Assembly (NCBI GenBank): GCA_032988165.1
Contig: JANTQF010000008.1
Location: 186,001 to 250,000 of the forward strand
Length of the DNA stretch: 64,000 nt
Source of the DNA: Emmonsiellopsis sp. PD_33
Lineage: Eukaryota > Ascomycota > Eurotiomycetes > Onygenales > Ajellomycetaceae
Direction: 5' to 3'
Below are positions 57,654 to 64,000 of this stretch, one piece after another; positions within the stretch are counted from its first letter, which is position 1, and every line of letters begins with the position of its first letter. The position numbers and the translations under genes were made by a program. Below the pieces are notes generated by a model. It saw nothing but the letters and a program-made list of their open reading frames with translations. It made no database searches and was not told the origin of the DNA.

Positions 57654-59733
57654 ATGAATATCTGTAACAAAAGCTACACCTCTGCCTGCTACGGAAACCC
57701 CCCCCGTAGATCCGGCAGGATTGAGCCCTATCCCGACATCGCAGGCATTGGGGTGAGTTAAGGTACTACACATCATTGTGATTATGTGGACATAATTGCT
57801 TACTGTATGTGCAGGTTCTCCTCGGGTTTACTGGAACTGCGTGTATTATGGTTCTCTTTCTGATTCTACACTACTTTTTGATATTCCAGCCAGAATTGGA
57901 CCCCTTCAGGCATCAAGTTCGTGGAAATGACGAGCATGAAAGATGTCCAAATCCTGTTGATCAATTGATTCTCGGGAAAATTAGACAGTTCAACTATTTC
58001 CCAGCACGGGGATTTCGTGACAAACTCAAAGCCGCGCGAGGACTTGAAGATGTTCTTAACAAGGTGATTATCCAAGCAAGATCATTTATTCTTGATGAAT
58101 TGCTCACTTATTTCTTCAGTGTGTTCTCACAATGGCAGATATACAAATCATTACCGGTTTTGCAATATTGATCTCGGGCTATTATACTGTCTCATGCGGA
58201 CTCCAGGTTTACCATTGGAAATTAATAATATTTCTTGCGTGGTTCTCGAGTGTCACACACCTTTCTGCTTTAACCTTTCTACGCAACTACTTTTTTAATC
58301 GACCGGCTCAGAGGCTATGGAGGTTAACATTTATGTTTGCCCTTTTAATAATACTCGTAAGAGCGATCTTTACAAGTGGGCACAACGTGTACGACACCAC
58401 TCACGCAGACATCCCCAACCTCGACCGCTCCCCCCCCGCCATCGCCGACAAGTTATCATCATTCGCTGGCTGCTACTTCCACACACACTTTGGTGCGTCG
58501 GACACGCCCGTTATCTCGATGATAACTTCGATTTTGCTGCTCGGATTTAACTTCATTTTCAGAGTTATCAAGCTTCATAAGCTCTCTCGAGATGCATTTG
58601 ACGCCCTGCATATGAAAGCTCTAGCACAACTACGTCAACTCCTGCTAGGGCTTGGGAAATTTTCAGCCAAGTCAATGCCAAAAAATTTAACTTGGCAGAA
58701 AGCATTAAGATCCCATTATGCTTCTGTTTACCTGACAATATGTCTTTTTATTGATGTCTATGCATCTATGCTCTCGGAGGTAAGTGACCGTGCTTTAAAA
58801 TATCTACTATTTATACGGTAATAACTACTAACTTCTGTACACAGATCTACTGGCTAGTAGTGTCAGTTACGTGGGGCGCCGTGCGGTTGCTCGAGACAAG
58901 ATCCCATGGGCCATCAGAAGAGAATACTTGGACATTTGGACAAATTCTACCGCTACTTCTACTAGCAAGCCCCTTGATTGCCTTGTTTGAATATGGCCTT
59001 GAATTCTATTACTCAGGTGTGTGCTTGTCATCTTTTATTTCTACTGTCACCATATCAGCATACTTAAACTTAGAATTGAGGGATGTGGTTCTCATCCGCC
59101 CTGGCTTTGTTTCTTCAGTTTAAGAACTAAATTATATTGGTCTTAATAGACTCGGAATCACCCCCAGCAGATCAACACAATAGTACCGAGGTTAGTTATG
59201 GAATAGAGACTCAGTCCCAATTGATACAGGAAACTCAAGTGTGGGAGAACCAATCATTAGTAGTTCTCCTAGAGAGAAACCACTATCAGGATTCACCCTA
59301 CCATTTCTGGGCACTTACAGTTTGTTTTGGGAATGCCATTCTATTTGCATACTTCCTCATTACGAATTTCGATCGGAGAATGGGGCCTGAAACTTGGTTT
59401 TTCTCAACGAATAGTACTTCAGTTGTTCGGCTTGGTATGATCCGCGCATTTGGACTGCTTTCTTGGGTGTTCTTTATCCATCCCTTTCTAGTCTACTGTT
59501 TTATTTTATTTGGCATACTGACAGAAAAATTCTTGAAATTTCATCATCTGGTATATGCTGTGGTTGCTGCTATGTTTCTTGTGTCCTCATACTTTACGTT
59601 CAAGCTGCCCGAATTGATAATGTTTTTCATAGGCTGGGGCCCAAGCATATTGTTGAATTTAACAGTGCTTTTCTTGTGTGCTGTTTATGAGTGCAAGCAG
59701 AGGTTACAGTGCTCATTACGGAGTGGTGTATAG
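57654..59733 (+). CDS. multi-pass membrane protein of a fungal-specific family
   Basis: Five exons, 57654-57752, 57815-58063, 58120-58779, 58845-59016 and 59150-59733, give 587 residues. The reading frame crosses the splices at sequences I associate with a fungal-only family: PDIAGIGVLLGFTGTA, CVLTMADIQIITGFAILISG, WKLIIFLAWFSSVTHLSALT and ASMLSEIYWLVVSVTWGAV. There are about eleven hydrophobic helices, one near residues 34-57, a block of seven between about 112 and 385, and three or four more at the end. A hydrophilic loop (DSESPPADQHNSTEVSYGIE) with a potential N-glycosylation site separates the last helices. No transporter or enzyme motif is known to me in this family. The neighbouring Zn2Cys6 gene reads in the same direction 577 bp downstream. 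Confidence 0.8.
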
Positions 59734-60310
59734 CATCAAAGACCTTTTTCCTCCCTTTGTGCATTTCCGTGGTTGTCACGAGTTGGTGTATATAGATAAT
59801 CTAAAAAGCGGTTGACATTATGTTTTAACTGAATTGACCTTCGAATAAACTCTACAAAGGCAGATAATAATGTCCGTGATCGGGAATATAGCATCTGAGT
59901 GCAGCGCAATCCTTTTCACGATCTCCGCTCTCAGTTCATCCAGCAAGTTCCATATCCCGAAGTATTAACTACTACTACTAATCAACTGAGATTCGGATCA
60001 TAGAAAGTAGCATCCGGAGACGATAAAGGGAGGACCTTCTTTCTTATAGTAAAGTAAGTGGAATAAAAACAGGTTGAGAGAGAGAAAGACTTGTTGTAAA
60101 CATTTACAAGGCAGGACTCAGGAGAAACATGATGCCATGCCTAGAGCCAAGCCGCTAGGTCGGGTAGCTTGGCATGGGTCTTGATTGGGCTTAGCGCGAT
60201 TGAGGTTCTCAACGCGCGTTCAAGGGACCAAGACAACGTCCTGTCTGACTTGGATTATTGCTAACACTTCATACGGGCCATAATTCTTCAGTAATTACTT
60301 TAACTACGTG
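59734..60310. promoter_or_regulatory. intergenic region upstream of Zn2Cys6 gene
   Basis: 577 bp between two rightward genes; probably the 3' end of the membrane-protein gene and the promoter of the regulator. It contains imperfect palindromic sequence near 60140-60170 (GCCATGCCTAGAGCC, GCTTGGCATGG) but no motif I can assign. Confidence 0.35.
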
Positions 60311-61590
60311 ATGCCGTCCCGAAGAACACATATAAAGTCGCGGAACGGCTGTCTGGAATGCAAAAAACGTCGGGTGAAGGTAGGCTGATCTCTGAACCTG
60401 GTCGAGGCAATGAACCGCTGACAAGCTGATGGACAGTGTAACGAACAATATCCATGCCAGTCCTGTCATAGACGCAACATTCGATGCATCTATCAATCTC
60501 ATATTAGCCCAGGGGAAGGCTCAGCTATTGGACCTGGCGACATATCCTCTTCTGGCCCTGGATGGGACTCAGTGTCCCAGGGAACCGATATCTTCCAGGC
60601 ACCCACTTCTGTTGTGCGGAAACCAAGCTGGTCCAGAGACCTCGAATTGATGCATCATTATACCTCAGAAGTCTTCAAGACCCTCTCGGAGCGAAGGGAA
60701 GTGCAGGACGTATGGCGCGTCACATTTCCGCAGACGGCATATTCGTGCGAGTTCCTGATGCATGGGATTCTTGCATTCTCGGCACTACATCTTTCCTTTA
60801 TAAAACCACAGAAGATAAATGACTACATTGACTACTCAGCCTACCATCTACATTGTGCTTTGGGTACCTATAGGAGGACCCTCGCAAACATCGGCCCAGA
60901 AAATTGCATCGCGGCATTTGCTTTCTCCTCGCTTCTTGTGCCCCTTTCCTTTGGATTGCCACTTGTCGACGGATCAGGCCCATCGATATCAAGACTTACC
61001 GCATTATTCAGCATGTGCCGGGGAGTTCCAACTATCATTATGCCGAATAGATCCTTAATATGTGGCAGTCATATGAATGTGTTGTTTCGCAATGAGTACA
61101 TGCTCATGGGCCAATTTCCAAGGTACCCGTTTCCCCAAAATCTCTAATTGAGAGTATAGCTGAGAATTCCCGGAGTATGCCTCGTGTCAATCCGATACTC
61201 CCTGAGTACTTGACAGACAAACTCTCGCAGTTAAAAGAATTTGTAGCAGAGTACTCCCTCGAACCCGAAGACCGCAATGTGTACGATGAAGCGTTTAAAC
61301 TTTTGGAGGTTTCCTTTGATTTTGTCGAAAAGACCGCTGCTCCATTAGAATGTGGAACTGCATTTCTGTGGCCCATTATGCTGCCGTACAAGTTCATTGG
61401 CTTTCTCCGAGAGTATCGGCATCTCTCTCTTATACTTTTGTCATACTACTGTATTGTTCTGAACTGTTTGAGTAACTTTTGGTTTTTGCGCCGGTGGGAT
61501 CAGGCACTTCTCACGGAAATCCAGAGCTGGCTCCCACCAGATCTACATGGTTGGATCGAGTGGCCAAAGGCCATGTGTGGTTTGCAGTGA
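60311..61590 (+). CDS. Zn2Cys6 transcription factor
   Basis: Fungal binuclear-cluster regulator, nuclear, binding CGG-type DNA. Exon 1 is 60311-60379 and exon 2 starts at 60437; the 57-nt intron falls exactly between Lys23 and Cys24. The cluster has cysteines 14, 17, 24, 30, 33 and 40 (CLECKKRRVKC then CQSCHRRNIRC), spacing C-x2-C-x6-C-x5-C-x2-C-x6-C, all canonical. The middle has the regulatory-domain hallmark SCEFLMHGILAFSALHLSFI. The frame then meets a stop at 61147. A second intron 61123-61175 (GTACCC, CTAATTG branch, acceptor CGGAG) restores a frame to 61590 for 389 residues, but that acceptor is poor and nearer AGs are skipped. So the C-terminal model is uncertain, and a broken gene is possible. 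The family resembles small Upc2-like regulators. Confidence 0.72.
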
Positions 61591-62841
61591 TGTTCTTTTT
61601 CTAGTAAGCAAACACCTATTTTATTTCTATCTTTGAAAATTATTCAAGTACATTGGAGGGATACAAAAAAAAATATTGCTCCATACTGCCCCTGAAAAAT
61701 CCAACCCAGAATGCCTCTCCTGTCTGTTTAAACACCATTCAATCTGTTGGCACTGAACACGGCCTAAAGAATCCAGTAACGCATCATTCAGACAGGCAGG
61801 CAACTTACCACGATACAAGTAGGAAGGTTGGAATCTGTATTGGAGGTTGCTACCTGCGAGCGCCATCTAACATCCGCTGCGTTTGTTCACGTGATCCAAA
61901 CGCGCGGGTCGGACCGTTCCTGAGGGCTACCACACCCAATTGTTTGCTCGGAGGTTTCGTGTGATGGAGGCCTAATCCATCCTATCGTGCTTCAGGCTAC
62001 CATGCAATCTACCAAACTCGACGGCTTGATTGGCGTCGAGAGTGCCGCAGGACCTCAGGCGCCAAGGTGCCAAAGAATTTAGAAGACATCTGGCTAGCTG
62101 TCGAATCATTTCTTTTTGGTGTTTTGACACCAGGCAACCGATCCCAGCCTGCTCGAGATCACCACTTCTCCATGCCTTGTGTATTTCAGATCTGGTGCAA
62201 TTCAAACAAGGCAAGAACCAAGCCGCCATGGGCACTACTACGGAGAGGAGACTTTTGCAGACCTGTGTCCTCTCTTTGTATATGGATTGTATTGTCAAGT
62301 CTCCGTATAGACTGTGATTCTACGAGATCTACTGATTGCCACTGTCTTTACAAACCAGACCATATTTCTCACGACGATTATTAATGTATCGATGCTCCAA
62401 TGCAGACTCCTAGTGACATAATCAGGAGATTCTTTACATCAACCACTCAGGTAAATATACCCGATACAACCCATGCAGTCAGTACCCAATGATCTGCTCA
62501 CAGCCAACTTTAGCTCTTATTTAGGTCTATCAAAATGATTCGATGCAATGCAATTGCTTTCTTGCTCTCCCCTTCTGGAACTGAAAACGCGGCAATGAAA
62601 CAACGCAAGGAACACAAGGCGCAAAGGAACAATCAAAAGGAAATGCCAGATGGAAACAAATATTCGTATTCTCCCCCTTTACAGCTGATCTCGCGGCAAT
62701 AAAACGAACGACACAAGAAACACGAGGCGGCGCACAGGAACAATTTCAAAGAAAAGCACCGAATGAAAACCGACAAGATAGCCAACCAGATGAAGCACTC
62801 CTTTCCACGCAGTATTGTTTTGGTGTATTCCCGGTTTGGCT
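61591..62841. other. 1.25-kb interval with a diverged repeat
   Basis: It lies between the regulator and the nuclease-like pseudogene, i.e. between converging genes. The only structure I see is the diverged tandem repeat at 62588-62770. Frames on both strands (for example 61972-62298 minus) have no domain. Confidence 0.5.
62588..62770. repeat. diverged tandem repeat, period about 104 bp
   Basis: CGCGGCAATGAAACAACG..GGAACACAAGGCGCAAAGGAACAAT (from 62588) is echoed by CGCGGCAATAAAACGAACG..GAAACACGAGGCGGCGCACAGGAACAAT (from 62692); both end in ATGGAAAC or ATGAAAAC. Substitutions and small indels show that the duplication is old. Confidence 0.7.
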
Positions 62842-63698
62842 TCAGCAGGACCAATGGTTAGCATTCAACCCTATGCTTTGCGCGTTGCGGATCAACAACA
62901 GCAACTGCTCAATTCGTGGGTGGTGATTCCTCCACTTCAACAGTTGGTTATTAACGCGATCTGGGGTGAAGCAGTCCGCATTCAGGGCCCGGGAGAGGTC
63001 AATCCTTCCATTTGTTTGGTTAACCCAATTTCCCCCTGGCCACCTCTTTAGACGTGGATCCAGATTCCATACCGTTGTTAGTGGAGGTGTAGCTTGTATG
63101 CTCAGTTGGGGCGTAAAAGCTGTACTGTTTGGGTCCCACCAAAAGGCCATCATCTTGAATCCAATGGCCACGATGGCAGCCACTTCCCGCTGTGGGTGGG
63201 CACTGACCAGCCGATTTGTTGTCTCATTGATGAGATTCTTCCATCCTCCTGAACTATCATGGGTGGATGCCTTGCACTCCACCCATAGGTAGTCACGCCC
63301 ACGGACCCGGAAACCACCTGTGACTTGCTGTCGGTGAAGCCGTACGACAAGGATATTGGGTTTATGCGCTGGTAGCTGGACGGGTGGCCCTCGATATGGC
63401 TCCCGCAGCACAGTCCATCTTCGGCCGTTAGGTGTCGTTGCCAGGGCAGTATTGGGAAAGTATGTACGGCAGATGGCAGCCCAGATATGGTCGACTATAT
63501 CCTCCCTTGAGGGACCGGCAGGTAGATGATAGAGAAGTTGAAGTAAGGCATGTGCCTCCCCATTCCTATCCTAGAAGTGGATTTGCACTCCTTGAGCTGC
63601 CGGGATAGCGCCAGGATTTGGACTGAAGCAATCTATCCGTCAGTATGTGTAGATATGGAGATACTCATATTCTCCTCGGGTCTGACTTACGCTGCCAT
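62842..63698 (-). pseudogene. nuclease-like (PD-(D/E)xK-type) family protein broken by a nonsense codon
   Basis: Exon 1 is only 8 nt (63698-63691: ATG GCA GC), followed by a 68-nt intron (GTAAGT to TTCAG) and exon 2 from 63622 to the stop at 62842. Joined, the frame has 263 codons including the terminal stop: it opens MAAPNPGAIPAAQGVQIHF, hits an in-frame TAG at 63573-63571, then continues with DRNGEAHALLQLLYHLPAGP and RREVAAIVA-type sequence to the end with no other break. LWVECKASTHD carries a Glu-x-Lys pair like the active-site strand of PD-(D/E)xK nucleases, and GFKMMAFWWDPN follows; that fold is inference. I recognise this as a repeated, lineage-expanded hypothetical family in Eurotiomycetes. 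A start downstream of the TAG is possible but would lose the conserved N-terminus. Confidence 0.65.
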
Positions 63699-64000
63699 CT
63701 CGAAGCCTGCGGTTGGTGAAAAGATATTTGCTGCTTTTCTTGCGGAGAGGCTGGGGGTCGCGAAAGTAAAATAAAAGACAAGTATGAGTCTCTTGAAGGC
63801 GGAACGGGATCGGGGTGAGGGAATAGGAATTGTATGGGAGGGGAAACTCCTACTCGGAGCAATCAAAGGGAGATTTACATCTAGATACCTGATACTAGCT
63901 AGATATATATATTCACAGAGATCCATACTGGATTTTCATGGTCTGCCAGAACAGTGCTCTGACAGCTCTGACACTGTTATGTGAATTGGAGCTGTCATAT
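63699..64000. other. window edge upstream of the pseudogene
   Basis: About 300 bp 5' of the nuclease-like locus, presumably its former promoter. Pyrimidine-rich on the minus strand near 63730-63850. No gene can be called before the window ends. Confidence 0.4.

Noticed and set aside
1..64000. Search by eye for tRNA, rRNA, CRISPR arrays and intact transposons
   Set aside because: No convincing A-box/B-box pair, rRNA stretch, regular spacer array or terminal inverted repeats with a transposase was found; a covariance-model scan would be needed to exclude tRNAs.

Overview
The window is nuclear DNA of a filamentous ascomycete, most likely a eurotiomycete; an Onygenales member is possible but I cannot fix the order. 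The evidence is short introns (about 50-180 nt) with GT..AG ends and CTAAT/CTAAC-type branch sites, intron-poor housekeeping genes on both strands with no operons, and gene families typical of filamentous ascomycetes (TeaC/Tea4 SH3 protein, HAM1-like protein, DUF4211 protein, Zn2Cys6 regulator, F-box/ankyrin protein). I found no rRNA, tRNA, CRISPR array or intact transposon.

From 1 to 17.6 kb there are seven genes: a small membrane protein and mitochondrial ribosomal protein uL15m sharing a divergent promoter with CRE and E-box palindromes, a Ser/Thr kinase divergent from the seven-exon teaC/BUD14-like polarity gene, a zinc alcohol dehydrogenase, a GPI-type cysteine-rich surface protein and a PQ-loop vacuolar transporter. 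From 17.6 to 24.5 kb lies the largest gene-free interval, 6.9 kb between two convergent genes. It carries two partial tandem duplications, poly-purine tracts, many TATA-like elements and a good candidate minus-strand promoter, but no convincing protein gene.

From 24.5 to 50.7 kb is a compact housekeeping block: LCB2 (sphingolipid synthesis), an acyl-protein thioesterase-like hydrolase, the alpha subunit of mitochondrial processing peptidase, acetoacetyl-CoA synthetase, TOM22, a DUF4211 nuclear-type protein, a twelve-exon HAM1-like protein, the fatty-acid elongation dehydratase PHS1, the adaptin-binding protein IRC6, SmD3 and the mitochondrial phosphatidylglycerophosphatase GEP4. Several work in linked processes: MAS2 and TOM22 in mitochondrial protein import, with uL15m and GEP4 also serving mitochondria, and LCB2 and PHS1 both feeding ceramide synthesis.

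From 50.7 to 64 kb the window looks accessory: five loci in 13 kb separated by long empty stretches. They are an F-box/ankyrin protein, a large multi-pass membrane protein, a Zn2Cys6 transcription factor with a doubtful second intron, and a nuclease-like gene broken by one in-frame stop. Exon boundaries were worked out by hand; for each spliced gene the summed exon length is a multiple of three and the reading frame is preserved. No database search was possible, so family names rest on motif and sequence recognition.
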